Below are positions 42,318-52,252 of a stretch of DNA of 64,000 nt, one piece after another (within the stretch, counting starts at the first letter, position 1; every line of letters begins with the position of its first letter). Both the position numbers and the translations under genes were made by a program. Location of the stretch: positions 930,001 to 994,000 of the forward strand of contig NZ_JBHRTA010000038.1 in assembly GCF_042646065.1 (NCBI RefSeq), read 5' to 3'. The notes below the pieces were generated by a model. The model had not been told where the DNA came from. It did not search any database and worked only from the letters and a program-made list of their open reading frames with translations. This DNA is from Parapedobacter deserti. GTDB lineage: Bacteria > Bacteroidota > Bacteroidia > Sphingobacteriales > Sphingobacteriaceae.

Positions 42318-43280
42318 AATGCGGCCGATAATCTGTTCGGCGTGTTGGCGCGAATTTTCGATAAACCACAAGTGTGTATTCATGCCGCCACACACAACGC
42401 CGGCGAGAAAGAGCCCGGGTACGTTGGTTTCCATCGTTTTTGTATCGTGGAACGGTTCTTTCGACGGATCATCTGCCAGTTTAATGCCTATCTTCTCCAA
42501 GAAAGCAAAATCGGGATGATATCCCGTGAGTGCCAATACAAAATCATTTTCAAGTGTGATGGGTCCGTCTGGTGTGCGTATGTCTACTTCATTAGGACGA
42601 ATTTCGATAAGTTTGCTGTTGAAGAACGCGCGAACTTCACTGTTGGCAATCCGGTTTTCGATATCCGGGCGTACCCAGTATTTAACACGGCTTCCGATGC
42701 ATCCAGCACGAACGACCATTGTGACATCCGCGCCTTTTCGGTAGGTTTCCAATGCGGCATCTACCGAAGAGTTGCTGGCTCCCACCACAACTACCTTCTG
42801 CCCGGCGTAATAGTGGGGGTCGTTGTAATAGTGGCTCACCTTGGGCAAATTTTCTCCTTTGATGCCTAGCATGCAGGGAATATCATAAAATCCGGTAGCG
42901 ACCACCACATACTGGGCTGTGTAGTTCGATTTAGAAGTGATGACATCGAACCGCGCTTCTCGCCGGTGTACTGAAGTCACCTCTTCAAACAGGTGAATAT
43001 TTAGCGCAAACTTCTGCTGTATGCGCCGGTAGTACTCTAGCGCTTCTGCGCGTTTAGGCTTGGGATTGACTGATACGAACGGAATTCCCCCGATTTCTAG
43101 GCGTTCAGACGTTGAAAAGAACGTCATGTTTTGCGGGTACCGGTACAAGGAGTTTACCAGACAGCCCCGTTCAACGATGAGGTAGGTCAATCCTGCTTTT
43201 TGAGCGGCAATACCGCATGCCAACCCGATGGGGCCACCACCGATAATAAGCAGGTCGTAATGTGCAGAGGGTTCTTTCAT
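42282..43280 (-). CDS. YpdA-type FAD/NAD(P)-binding oxidoreductase (putative bacillithiol disulfide reductase)
   Basis: A 332-residue flavoprotein with two Rossmann folds. FAD binding is shown by LLIIGGGPIGLACGIAA near the N-terminus, NADPH binding by VVVVGASNSSVDAALETYRKG in the middle, and the C-terminal segment is VPGLFLAGVVCGG. It lacks the CxxC pair of thioredoxin reductases, as YpdA does. In Firmicutes YpdA reduces bacillithiol disulfide; whether this organism makes bacillithiol cannot be told from this window. The ATG at 43280 is fixed by a promoter lying just upstream of it. Confidence 0.82.
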   Translation of the reverse strand: MKEPSAHYDLLIIGGGPIGLACGIAAQKAGLTYLIVERGCLVNSLYRYPQNMTFFSTSERLEIGGIPFVSVNPKPKRAEALEYYRRIQQKFALNIHLFEEVTSVHRREARFDVITSKSNYTAQYVVVATGFYDIPCMLGIKGENLPKVSHYYNDPHYYAGQKVVVVGASNSSVDAALETYRKGADVTMVVRAGCIGSRVKYWVRPDIENRIANSEVRAFFNSKLIEIRPNEVDIRTPDGPITLENDFVLALTGYHPDFAFLEKIGIKLADDPSKEPFHDTKTMETNVPGLFLAGVVCGGMNTHLWFIENSRQHAEQIIGRILDLRSWRTEPL

Positions 43281-43286
43281 CTCATA

Positions 43287-43317
43287 CAAAGATACACTAC
43301 AGGGTGGGCAAAACAAA
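43287..43317 (-). promoter_or_regulatory. Promoter of the YpdA-type gene, near-leaderless
   Basis: On the minus strand TTTG (43317-43314), a 19-base spacer and TATCTTTG (43294-43287) match the consensus exactly. The predicted start lies within about two bases of the ATG at 43280. The promoter also overlaps the stop of the upstream FUSC gene region (43320). Confidence 0.75.
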
Positions 43318-43319
43318 GT

Positions 43320-45482
43320 TTATGGCGAAAGCTGACCCTTGACCAGCCGGTCGCAAGTTTTGTTTAGATCGGTAGCGATCCGGTTCAGGAACTGGAGCTG
43401 GTCGGTAATTAATGTCGATTCTGCTGAGTCGATATTATTGCTGTCGATATCAACAGGCGTGTCTATTTCCATCGCCCTGAATTCCTCTTCACCGTCTTCA
43501 GGCTCCAAAAGCCGGATGCTCTGTGCGAGCAAAAACAGTGTCCTTCGGATGATTTTTACATGTTCTCCGGTGAGGGAGGCGTATTCCGCACCCTTGACCG
43601 CGTTGAGCAAAGTTACCGAGTAAGATGAAAGGATGTGGTTGAACACGACAAATTTATTCACCTCCTTGGCGTCTTTCTGTTTGCTTTTCGGCTCAGTTAT
43701 CATACGTTGGAATGCCGATGCCATGTTAGCGGTGGCAACATACACTTCTTTCCGGGCAAGTTTATAATCGGTCACATTCAGCGGCTGGCCAGCAATGATC
43801 TTCAGCGCCTGGGCAAAGTAGCGATAATTCGCGATCAGCAACTTTCGCATGGTATGATGTACCTGTGTGCTTTCCCAGTTGGGCAATATGATGTAGTTTG
43901 AGAAGAACGCCAGTCCCGAGCCGATTAGCGTATCTATAATCCGTTCCCTTAGAATGGCGAGTGTGTTCATGTCGAGGAAGCTGAACATGATCAGAATATA
44001 AGGCGTCATGAACATGACGCTTACAATATAATTGATCCGGATGAGGCTGTAGGTTGCAACCATGAAGAGCAACAGAAGGATGAACAACGAAGTCTCGTCG
44101 GCAACAAGAATGAGGATAAGCGCTCCGCCAATACCACCGACGATTGTGCCGATCAATCGTTGAAAATTGCGCTGTTTCGTAAGGCCGAATCCAGGTTTCA
44201 GAATTACCAAAATTGTCAGTAATATCCAATAACTGTGCATGCCGACATTGATAGTCAATGAAAGCAAGTACCCTATACCCATCACAATGGCCATCCTTGC
44301 GGCATGCCTAAAAAGGGATGATTTCAACGTGAGATTCTCCTGCAGTTGTTTGATATCAATCGCTTTATGTTCGACAAACCGGCTGATGTCCGTTTCGGTT
44401 TGGCGAACGGAGCTTTGGGATTCCAGGTTGAAATATCCGTAAATGCTGTTCATCCGCTGAATGAGGTTGCGGACATTGATCAATATTTTCTTCAGCGGAA
44501 GTGTGTTGAGGTGATGCGTTTTTTCAACATTGTCAATGGCAGTGCGTATTCTTTCCAGGTCGTTGTTGAAACGGTATAACGCTTTTGGTCGTTTATTGGC
44601 GTTGATCTGATAGGCGAGGTGATCCAGTTCATTGGCAATTCTACGGATGGTGACGTTAAACTGCTGCAATACGCCGGTATGACCAAACTGTTCCCTAATG
44701 GAGTCGTAGTCGTAATGCGTGGCCATACTTTGTTCGAACAGATCTACAATATCTGTAAAAATCAAAATGAGTAACCTGCCGATTTTTGTCGTATCCTTGA
44801 TGATGCGCTTGCTTCTGAACAGTTGGTCGCGTACATTGTCCTGATGTGTGCTTACGATAATCTGCTGCTCGATCAAATCACGATAGTTTTTATCCGTATC
44901 GGACGCTGTAGTATAGAATCTCGCCTTTATGCGGATATAATCGGCGACTTTCTGTATGGACTCGGCAAGTTCCTGCTGTGCCTGGCGGTAAGGCCTTACA
45001 TGGTACAGCGAAAGGCTGAGCAGCATATACCACATACATCCGGCCAAAAGGTAAGCGATACTAGCCAGCGTGTCGAGGTTCGTGTTGTCAGCCGTATCGA
45101 TATGGAGCACCATGATAAGGATTCCCATTGTGCCTACCGATGATGCCCGTGCACCGTACACGGCAAACATGGAAAGCAGGAAACTCAGTGTCACGATCAC
45201 GAACATGAGCAGCAGGGGGACCCCATTGGCAAGGTGTGTGATCAATGCGGATATCAATATCACCAAAGTACATATAAACATGCCGTTCCGCCGGTGATTA
45301 AGCGGACCTGGGGTGTCTGATAATCCGACGGCCATCGCGCCCAACGAAACGGTAATGCCCGCGTGGATGTCGCCGAAAAAGGAAAAGATCAGCGCCGGAA
45401 TCACGGTGCCGAACGTGATGCGAAGGCCATCGGCAAAGTATTGGCTGTAAAAAAAATTCTGGACCTCTTTTGCCTTATTCAT
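43320..45482 (-). CDS. FUSC-family (YccS/AaeB-like) inner-membrane transporter
   Basis: A 720-residue membrane protein of the FUSC/aromatic acid exporter superfamily. Two blocks of about five to six membrane helices (residues 20-170 and 385-530) are each followed by a large cytoplasmic helical domain. The typical family stretch FFGDIHAGITVSLGAMAVGLSDTPG is present in the first block, and ILLTILVILKPGFGLTKQRNFQRLIGT is in the second, matching the YccS/YhfK halves. The substrate is unknown; related proteins export aromatic carboxylic acids. The ATG at 45482 is supported by a TATCTTTG -7 element about 20 bases upstream. Confidence 0.88.
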   Translation of the reverse strand: MNKAKEVQNFFYSQYFADGLRITFGTVIPALIFSFFGDIHAGITVSLGAMAVGLSDTPGPLNHRRNGMFICTLVILISALITHLANGVPLLLMFVIVTLSFLLSMFAVYGARASSVGTMGILIMVLHIDTADNTNLDTLASIAYLLAGCMWYMLLSLSLYHVRPYRQAQQELAESIQKVADYIRIKARFYTTASDTDKNYRDLIEQQIIVSTHQDNVRDQLFRSKRIIKDTTKIGRLLILIFTDIVDLFEQSMATHYDYDSIREQFGHTGVLQQFNVTIRRIANELDHLAYQINANKRPKALYRFNNDLERIRTAIDNVEKTHHLNTLPLKKILINVRNLIQRMNSIYGYFNLESQSSVRQTETDISRFVEHKAIDIKQLQENLTLKSSLFRHAARMAIVMGIGYLLSLTINVGMHSYWILLTILVILKPGFGLTKQRNFQRLIGTIVGGIGGALILILVADETSLFILLLLFMVATYSLIRINYIVSVMFMTPYILIMFSFLDMNTLAILRERIIDTLIGSGLAFFSNYIILPNWESTQVHHTMRKLLIANYRYFAQALKIIAGQPLNVTDYKLARKEVYVATANMASAFQRMITEPKSKQKDAKEVNKFVVFNHILSSYSVTLLNAVKGAEYASLTGEHVKIIRRTLFLLAQSIRLLEPEDGEEEFRAMEIDTPVDIDSNNIDSAESTLITDQLQFLNRIATDLNKTCDRLVKGQLSP

Positions 45483-45502
45483 GCACAGACGGATGGGAGT
45501 TG

Positions 45503-45510
45503 CAAAGATA
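45503..45510 (-). promoter_or_regulatory. -7 element of the FUSC gene promoter
   Basis: TATCTTTG on the minus strand is an exact match 20 bases before the ATG at 45482. It lies inside the alternative longer reading frame, which supports the shorter start. No well-spaced -33 is seen. Confidence 0.5.
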
Positions 45511-45720
45511 CGCAAAAATGCCCTGTCAACTGAAGAATTCGCTAAGGAATTGTTTGGTTTTCATGATTGCTGAAAATTGTCTTATTTCTAACAATAGTTC
45601 GGTATTTTTGTTACATTTATAACGAAAATGTATCTTTTTTGAAGAAATATTCATATGTTTGGCTATTGATGGAACTTGTTATCTGACGGTCCCATCGTTG
45701 ATTTCTTTATTTTCCGTTGC

Positions 45721-48297
45721 ATGAAGTTAAGTAAAAAGCAAGCAGTATTTGAAAGTGAAGTGCTCATGCGCTTCGAGTTATTCAATAGCCTGTTTATGAC
45801 GTTGCCGTTTTATCAGGTGAAACATACGGGTACCTTGTTGCCCTTTTTTACCACCCACTGCGAACGTGGTGTGGAAGAGAAGCTTGACCCCGAAGCCATT
45901 ATTGAAAGTTTTTTTGGCCAGTACGAACAATATGTCGGCGAATCCGAACAGATTGACCTGCTTTTCAGGATTATCCAATATATTGAGCGACAGGTGGTGC
46001 TGTTTGACGCGGTCGAGGATGCTGCTTTCCGGAAAACGGGCCGCTCAGATGAAGCGGGACTATTGGATTCGGTTCTTAAACAGACCGAAAACAATAAGGA
46101 GCTTCGCGAGCGGCTGCTGGAAAAACTGAAGGACTTTTCATTGCGAATTGTGCTGACGGCCCATCCCACACAGTTTTACCCCGGCCCAGTTCTAGCGATC
46201 ATCACTGATCTTATCGAAGCATTAAAACGGAATGATATCAATAATATTCACCTGTTGCTGCAACAGTTGGGCAAAACGCCCTTTATGAAGAAGAGTAAGC
46301 CCACACCAGTGGATGAGGCCATCAGCTTAGCATGGTTCCTGGAAAACGTATTCTATCCGGTGGCTTCGGCAATCCAGGCGAAAATTGATGACGAGTTTGA
46401 CCTGCAAGCTGATGAAAACAGGCAATTGGTAGAGCTGGGATTTTGGCCGGGAGGCGACAGGGATGGGAATCCTAATGTGACGGTCGAAAGTACCCGTCGG
46501 GTGGCTCTTCTGTTGAGAACCATATTATTCCGGTGTTACTACCGCGATTTCCGGCTGCTTAAAAGGCGCATTACCTTTAAAGGGGTCGAAAAATACATGG
46601 ACATTCTCCAGCAATTATTTTACGAAAACAGCTTTAATCCCACGCACAACACTGACAACGAAAAACCAACCATTATCCATAACCTGAACCAAATTAAACG
46701 TGTACTCATCGAATATCACGATGGCTTATTTGTTGAGCTTGTGGATGATTTACTTCGTAAGGTGCGGACATTTGGCTGTTATTTTGCGACGTTGGATATC
46801 CGGCAGGACAGCAGCATCATCCGGCAGACGCATAGGTATCTTCGCGAAAGCCACGCCGACCGTGTCGGACTCGCCGGTGATTTTGAGCAACTGGATGAGA
46901 CGGCCAAGCAGAACGCACTAAAATTTGAGGTACTTGACCTTAAACATGGCGAAGATGCCCACGCGTTGGTTGCTGATACACTTGATGTGATCCGGCTGAT
47001 CAGGGAAATCCAACAATCAGGAGGTGAGCGTGCCGCCCAACGGTTTATCATCAGCAATTGCCAGCAGGCTTCCGACATCCTGGAATTGATGGAGCTGTTC
47101 CTCTGGAGTGGGTGGCATACCGAATCGCTACATATCGATTTTGTACCGTTATTCGAGACCGTCGATGACCTTAAACGTGCCGCTGCCGTGATGGAATCGC
47201 TATATACACACACGCATTACATCGCACACCTCAAGCGCCGGGGCAATAAACAGACTATCATGCTCGGGTTTTCGGACAGCACCAAAGACGGTGGATACCT
47301 AATGGCTAACTGGTCGATCTATAAAGCCAAAGTCGAACTCACGGCTATAGCCCGTCAGTATGACATAGACTTGGTCTTTTTCGATGGAAGGGGTGGTCCT
47401 CCGGCCCGCGGCGGAGGAAAAACCCAGCGTTTCTATGCGTCCATGGGAGAGGAAATTGCCAACGACCATATTCAGTTAACAATACAGGGGCAGACAATCA
47501 GCAGCCAGTACGGATCACTAGATACAGCAAATTACAATATCGAACAACTGCTACATGCGGGACTTACTTCGCATATTTGGCGTAAAGACGGGGATACCCT
47601 ATCTGCCGAAAAAAAGGAGTTGATCGACTTTATGGCACAGGTTAGTCACGAGCAGTTTTTGTCGCTGAGGCATGATCCATTGTTTCTCAAATACCTGGAA
47701 TGCTACAGTCCGCTCAAATTCCTATCGCAGATCAATATTAGCAGCCGGCCAGTGAAAAGAAACGCCGACAGGGAATTGCGGCTGGAAGACCTGAGGGCCA
47801 TCAGCTTTGTTACTTCATGGAGCCAGCTCAAGCAAAATATCCCTGGATTTTATGGAGTTGGATCGGCACTTAAAAGGGCGGAGGAAACCGGTAAATGGGA
47901 GCAGGTAAGGGAGCTGTATGAGACGTCCGGGATGTTCAAAACGGTTATTGACAACTGTATGATGTCAATGTCGAAGTCTAATTTCGGCCTGACTTCCTAT
48001 ATCGAGCATAATGAGACCTTTGGCGGCTTCTGGAAGAAAATGCGAGATGAATATGAGCGTACCAAGCGGTATGTGCTGAAGTTGAGCGGAAGCAGCGTGT
48101 TGATGGAAAACTATCCCGTTGAGCGGGAATCGATCGCCATGCGTGAGAAAATCGTGCTGCCGCTGCTGATCATCCAACACTACGCTATAAAGAAATTGCA
48201 AGAGGGCAACTTAAGCGAAAAGGACAGCAAAGTGTTTTCCAAGCTGGTAACCCGGACCGTCTACGGGGTAGTCAACGCAGGTCGAAATCTCGCCTAA
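45721..48297 (+). CDS. ppc: Phosphoenolpyruvate carboxylase
   Basis: An 858-residue cytoplasmic enzyme that carboxylates PEP to oxaloacetate, replenishing the TCA cycle. The catalytic His lies in VLTAHPTQFYPG. The Arg-rich motif LGFWPGGDRDGNPNV and the signature MLGFSDSTKDGGYLMANW are present. The mobile glycine loop is FDGRGGPPARGGGKT, in a variant form (PPARGGGKT where E. coli has a SIGRGG-type loop). The C-terminus YGVVNAGRNLA is shortened compared with the usual QNTG ending. The ATG at 45721 is chosen; an earlier in-frame start would add 15 unconserved residues. Confidence 0.93.
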   Translation: MKLSKKQAVFESEVLMRFELFNSLFMTLPFYQVKHTGTLLPFFTTHCERGVEEKLDPEAIIESFFGQYEQYVGESEQIDLLFRIIQYIERQVVLFDAVEDAAFRKTGRSDEAGLLDSVLKQTENNKELRERLLEKLKDFSLRIVLTAHPTQFYPGPVLAIITDLIEALKRNDINNIHLLLQQLGKTPFMKKSKPTPVDEAISLAWFLENVFYPVASAIQAKIDDEFDLQADENRQLVELGFWPGGDRDGNPNVTVESTRRVALLLRTILFRCYYRDFRLLKRRITFKGVEKYMDILQQLFYENSFNPTHNTDNEKPTIIHNLNQIKRVLIEYHDGLFVELVDDLLRKVRTFGCYFATLDIRQDSSIIRQTHRYLRESHADRVGLAGDFEQLDETAKQNALKFEVLDLKHGEDAHALVADTLDVIRLIREIQQSGGERAAQRFIISNCQQASDILELMELFLWSGWHTESLHIDFVPLFETVDDLKRAAAVMESLYTHTHYIAHLKRRGNKQTIMLGFSDSTKDGGYLMANWSIYKAKVELTAIARQYDIDLVFFDGRGGPPARGGGKTQRFYASMGEEIANDHIQLTIQGQTISSQYGSLDTANYNIEQLLHAGLTSHIWRKDGDTLSAEKKELIDFMAQVSHEQFLSLRHDPLFLKYLECYSPLKFLSQINISSRPVKRNADRELRLEDLRAISFVTSWSQLKQNIPGFYGVGSALKRAEETGKWEQVRELYETSGMFKTVIDNCMMSMSKSNFGLTSYIEHNETFGGFWKKMRDEYERTKRYVLKLSGSSVLMENYPVERESIAMREKIVLPLLIIQHYAIKKLQEGNLSEKDSKVFSKLVTRTVYGVVNAGRNLA

Positions 48298-48321
48298 TAG
48301 CGAGGTGATGTGACAAAACTA

Positions 48322-48352
48322 TTGCCGGAAAAGACATTTTTAGCTAAGTTTG
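48322..48352 (+). promoter_or_regulatory. Promoter of the DUF4142-like lipoprotein gene
   Basis: TTG (48322-48324), a 20-base spacer and TAAGTTTG (48345-48352) match the Bacteroidota consensus. The leader would be about 70 bases. Confidence 0.65.
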
Positions 48353-48427
48353 TTGCATTGAAACAGCCCGCGCATGCTTGCGGCATGTGGGTGAGTTATT
48401 TTACCACTTAGAAAACAAATTAAAAAG

Positions 48428-48985
48428 ATGAAACTCAGGAATACTTTTTTTGTTGCAGCTTCGTTAGCCGTTTTGGCATTTGGTTCTTGCAGACAGCATC
48501 CCGGCGAATCAGTGAGTAGGGATATCTTGTATTACAGTGCCACCCGGATTGATACCGAAGGGTATGTGTTCTTTAAGTCGGTACACGCCAAAGTGGTACA
48601 GGAAACGCAGCTGGCTAAGGAAGTACAATCGGCTCAAGCGTCGCCCAAGGCTAAAGAGATCGCAGCAAAAGTTATAGACACGTATCAAGGAGTTGCTTCC
48701 GATCTAGAAAGTTATGCCAGGGAGCATTATGTCGTGCTACCTGATGCCGCGACACCTCCATTTTCCGTGCCCCATCATTTTCATCCTGACAGCTTGGGCA
48801 GTTTTAATAGCGAAGCATATATTGCCCATGTGCAGCATGAACAAGAAGGCATACTGGAGCAGTTTGGTCGTGCGGAACGCAATACCGCCAAGTCGTTAAG
48901 AAGCTATGCCAAAGAAAAGTTACCTGCTGTAAGAGAGCTTTTCGTGTTAGCCGGTGGTCAAGAAGACCAAGGCGCTCACCACTGA
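48428..48985 (+). CDS. DUF4142-like lipoprotein
   Basis: A 185-residue lipoprotein with lipobox LAFGSCR (Cys21). The mature part is mostly helical, with the pattern FFKSVHAKVVQETQLAKEVQ, SPKAKEIAAKVIDTYQGVASDLESYAREH and YIAHVQHEQEGILEQF. That resembles the ferritin-like DUF4142 fold (two helix pairs). The C-terminus is His-rich (GAHH). DUF4142 proteins have no established biochemical role. The gene has its own promoter and is followed closely by an oxidoreductase gene. Confidence 0.7.
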   Translation: MKLRNTFFVAASLAVLAFGSCRQHPGESVSRDILYYSATRIDTEGYVFFKSVHAKVVQETQLAKEVQSAQASPKAKEIAAKVIDTYQGVASDLESYAREHYVVLPDAATPPFSVPHHFHPDSLGSFNSEAYIAHVQHEQEGILEQFGRAERNTAKSLRSYAKEKLPAVRELFVLAGGQEDQGAHH

Positions 48986-48999
48986 TAAGCGATATAGCC

Positions 49000-50031
49000 A
49001 TGTCCAGAAAAAGCATCGTTACAGGTATTTTGTCATATGGAATGTCCGGAAGGGTGTTTCATGCACCTTTTATTCATCAGAAGACCCGCTTTGAGCTCAG
49101 GGGCATTGTTGAGCGTCATGAAAAAAGGGCGAAGGAGCGGTATCCAACTATTATCAGCTACAATACGGTGGATGAGTTGCTAAGTGACGACAGAGTTGAA
49201 CTCGTCATCGTCAACACACCGAACGATACCCATATGGACTATGCATCCAAAGCGCTTAAGGCGGGGAAGCATATTCTGGTTGAAAAGCCGTTTGCACCAA
49301 GCAGCAACGAAGCCAGAAAGTTGTTCGACCTTGGAAAAGAGGTCGGCAAACATGTGATGGTTTTCCAAAATCGCCGTTGGGACAGCGATTTCAAGCTGGT
49401 TAAACGCGTGGTAGAGCGTGAAATACTGGGTGAGCTGATCGAATTGCATGTTCGATTTGACCGTTATCGCCCCCAGAAAAGTGTGAAAACCTTTAAGGAA
49501 CGGAAGATTCCGGGCAGTGGCGTGTTGTATGACCTTGGCCCTCACCTCCTCGATCAGGTAATCAGTTTGTTCGGCAAACCGGAAAGAAGTCTGAAGATCA
49601 TCTCTACGCACCGGCCCGACTCTGAAGTTGATGATTTTGCCACGTTGGTGCTTAGCTACCCAAAAGGATTCACAGTATTCATTCATGCGAGCTTATTGGT
49701 GGCTAATCCACTGCCGGCTTATGTCTTGCACGGCGCCAAAGGCTCTTTTCAAAAAGTACGGGCGGACGTTCAGGAAGATCAATTACAGGGAGGGATTTCT
49801 CCCAAAGATCCAACCTACGGCATTGAGCCTCCAGGTAAAGAGGGACTGATCACACTCATGAAGCCCAACGGCGACCGTGAAATGCGCTATAGAGAGGCGC
49901 TTAAAGGTGATTATAATGGTCTTTTCAACGCCGTATACGCCCAGATTCGGAAGAATGAGCCTTTCCCCGTGAAACAGGAGGAGGTGCTTTGGCAAATGGA
50001 AATCCTGGAACAGCCCGCGTGGAACGGCTGA
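49000..50031 (+). CDS. Gfo/Idh/MocA-family NAD(P)-dependent oxidoreductase
   Basis: A 343-residue sugar or inositol dehydrogenase-like protein. The N-terminal Rossmann domain has GILSYGMSGRVFHAPFI and the motif VIVNTPNDTHMDYASKALKAGKHILVEKPF, where EKP carries the catalytic-site lysine. The C-terminal domain has SGVLYDLGPHLLDQ with its histidine. The sequence is closest to the YdgJ/scyllo-inositol-dehydrogenase-like branch as far as I can judge. The substrate is uncertain. It begins 14 bases after the DUF4142-like gene and is probably co-transcribed. Confidence 0.88.
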   Translation: MSRKSIVTGILSYGMSGRVFHAPFIHQKTRFELRGIVERHEKRAKERYPTIISYNTVDELLSDDRVELVIVNTPNDTHMDYASKALKAGKHILVEKPFAPSSNEARKLFDLGKEVGKHVMVFQNRRWDSDFKLVKRVVEREILGELIELHVRFDRYRPQKSVKTFKERKIPGSGVLYDLGPHLLDQVISLFGKPERSLKIISTHRPDSEVDDFATLVLSYPKGFTVFIHASLLVANPLPAYVLHGAKGSFQKVRADVQEDQLQGGISPKDPTYGIEPPGKEGLITLMKPNGDREMRYREALKGDYNGLFNAVYAQIRKNEPFPVKQEEVLWQMEILEQPAWNG

Positions 50032-50188
50032 CTAGGTCAGCTATTGGGCGGCAGGTACGTCATCCGTCGCAAGTATCCGGCCGATTTGATACGATGTTTG
50101 GTTGCCGTGAATTAATAATGGGTTAATATTAACGCAATGTTACATTGTTATTATTGGCCAGATAACATAATGCGGCCGTATGTTAACA

Positions 50189-52246
50189 ATGGTGAAGCGT
50201 AAATACCCACTTATAAACCGCGAGATAAGCTGGTTATACTTCAATGAACGTGTGCTGCAGGAAGCTGCGGATAAGACGGTCCCATTGATCGAACGGCTCA
50301 GGTTTCTAGCAATTTTTTCATCCAACCTGGATGAGTTTTACAGGGTGAGGGTGGCCACACTTAATCGCTTGGTCGATATCAACAGTAAAACCAAAAGCAT
50401 ATTGGGTTTTAACCCGAAGAAAATCCTGAACGAGATCAAGAATACCGTAGTGAAGCTCGAAAAGCGGTTTGACTACCTTTACGAGCAGGAAATTATAAAA
50501 GAGCTTGAAGCACAGAAGATTTTCATCATTAACGAGCAGCAACTGAACGTAGCCCGGGGCACCTATGTACGCGAGTATTTCAGGCGGCACGTGTTGCCTA
50601 CACTTGTGCCCATTATGCTGGAGGGTGAGGACGCGTCCAAGCCATTGCCTGAACTAAAAGACCGCCGTATTTATTTCATCGTAAAACTCACCTTTCGCAA
50701 GAAAGTGAGGTATGCGTTGATAGAAATACCAACAACCATTATATCCCGTTTCCTCATTTTACCCGAAAACAGGGGGCTGAAGTTTATCATCCTATTGGAT
50801 GATATCATCCGGTATTGCTTGGACGACCTGTTTTTTATTTTCGAATACGATACGGTGGAAGCATTCAGCATACAGCTGACACGGGATGCCGAGCTGGACA
50901 TCGATGCGAATATAAGTGAAAAGTTTGTAGACGCGTTGATGCAAAGCTTACAACGGCGGGACAAAGGTAGGCCGATGCGCCTTCTCTATGACAGCGATGT
51001 GCCATTGGATACGCTCAATTATCTGGTATCCCGGATGCAACTGGAGGCGGAAGCACTAATTCCCGGCGGACGATACCACAATTTCAAGGATTTTATTGAT
51101 TTTCCGAACGTTGGTGGTCCGTCGCTTGAATATCCCGCCATGCCACAGCTACGGGTGAATGACCTGGATTTGGGGCGCAGTATATTTAGCCAAATGGCAA
51201 AGCGGGATTATCTGGTAAGCTTACCCTACCAATCATTTGATTATATCGTTCATATACTAAGGGAAGCTGCGATAGACCCGAAGGTGAAGGAAATTAGTAT
51301 ATGCCTATACCGGCTGGCTGAGAATTCTAGCGTCATAAATGCACTTATCAATGCCGCTCAGAATGGCAAAAAGGTAAATTGTTTGCTTGAACTGAAGGCA
51401 CGGTTTGACGAAGAAGCTAATATCTATTGGCGGAACAGGCTCGAAGAGGGGGGGGTTAATGTGAATATTGGTGTTGTTCAGTATAAAGTGCACGCCAAGA
51501 TTTGCTTGATCGCACGCCGGGAAAAGCGGGGACTGGTATATTATGCCAATCTTGCTACGGGAAATTTCAACGAGAAGACGGCTAAGTTGTATTGCGATCA
51601 TAGCTTGTTTACTGTGAATCCGCTGATTACCAAAGATCTTAGGCGTCTCTTCAAGGGGCTGGAAAAGCAGACATTCCATCGGGGTTACAAAGCCATCATT
51701 ACCTCACCGCTGGAAACGCGCAAGCGATTGTACGACCTCATCGAGAACGAAATCGAAGTGGCAAAGACCGGAAAGAGGGGGTACATGATTCTGAAGATGA
51801 ACAGCCTATCGGATGAAGGGATAATAGGAAAGCTATATGAGGCAAGCAATGCCGGCGTCACCATCCAACTGATTGTCCGAGGAATGTGCTGTCTTGTGCC
51901 TGGCCAGGAGGGATTCAGTGAACGTATTTCGGTGCGAAGCATCGTGGATCGCTACCTTGAGCATGCCCGCATATGGATTTTTGGCAATGGTGGGGAAGAA
52001 TTGATTTATTTATCGTCGGCAGACATGATGACACGCAACATAGACCGCAGGGTGGAGGTTGCCTTTCCAGTTATCGATCCTCACATCAGGCGCGAGGTGC
52101 GCGACATCATCGATATCCAGCTTCGCGACAATACGAAGGCCAGAGAGATCAACCAGTTTAATAATAACCGGTACATTGGTGCTAAAAATAAAATCAGGCA
52201 TCGTGCACAGGAAGACATCTATAATTATCTAAAATATAAATCCTGA
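50189..52246 (+). CDS. ppk1: Polyphosphate kinase 1
   Basis: A 685-residue enzyme that polymerises the terminal phosphate of ATP into polyphosphate. The N-terminal domain begins NREISWLYFNERVLQEA, and FSSNLDEFYRVRVA follows. The two phospholipase-D-like catalytic domains contain the autophosphorylated His in YKVHAKICLIARRE and later GMCCLVPG, with the C-terminal REVRDIIDIQLRDN. Length is standard. ATGs at 50180 and 50189 are both possible; the shorter is closer to the usual family start. The exopolyphosphatase gene starts six bases after its stop, making a ppk-ppx operon. Confidence 0.95.
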   Translation: MVKRKYPLINREISWLYFNERVLQEAADKTVPLIERLRFLAIFSSNLDEFYRVRVATLNRLVDINSKTKSILGFNPKKILNEIKNTVVKLEKRFDYLYEQEIIKELEAQKIFIINEQQLNVARGTYVREYFRRHVLPTLVPIMLEGEDASKPLPELKDRRIYFIVKLTFRKKVRYALIEIPTTIISRFLILPENRGLKFIILLDDIIRYCLDDLFFIFEYDTVEAFSIQLTRDAELDIDANISEKFVDALMQSLQRRDKGRPMRLLYDSDVPLDTLNYLVSRMQLEAEALIPGGRYHNFKDFIDFPNVGGPSLEYPAMPQLRVNDLDLGRSIFSQMAKRDYLVSLPYQSFDYIVHILREAAIDPKVKEISICLYRLAENSSVINALINAAQNGKKVNCLLELKARFDEEANIYWRNRLEEGGVNVNIGVVQYKVHAKICLIARREKRGLVYYANLATGNFNEKTAKLYCDHSLFTVNPLITKDLRRLFKGLEKQTFHRGYKAIITSPLETRKRLYDLIENEIEVAKTGKRGYMILKMNSLSDEGIIGKLYEASNAGVTIQLIVRGMCCLVPGQEGFSERISVRSIVDRYLEHARIWIFGNGGEELIYLSSADMMTRNIDRRVEVAFPVIDPHIRREVRDIIDIQLRDNTKAREINQFNNNRYIGAKNKIRHRAQEDIYNYLKYKS

Positions 52247-52252
52247 TAAAAG

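Noticed and set aside
45603..45610. TATTTTTG as a ppc promoter element
   Set aside because: It matches the -7 pattern, but lies 110 bases before the start in AT-rich DNA and lacks a correctly spaced -33 element.
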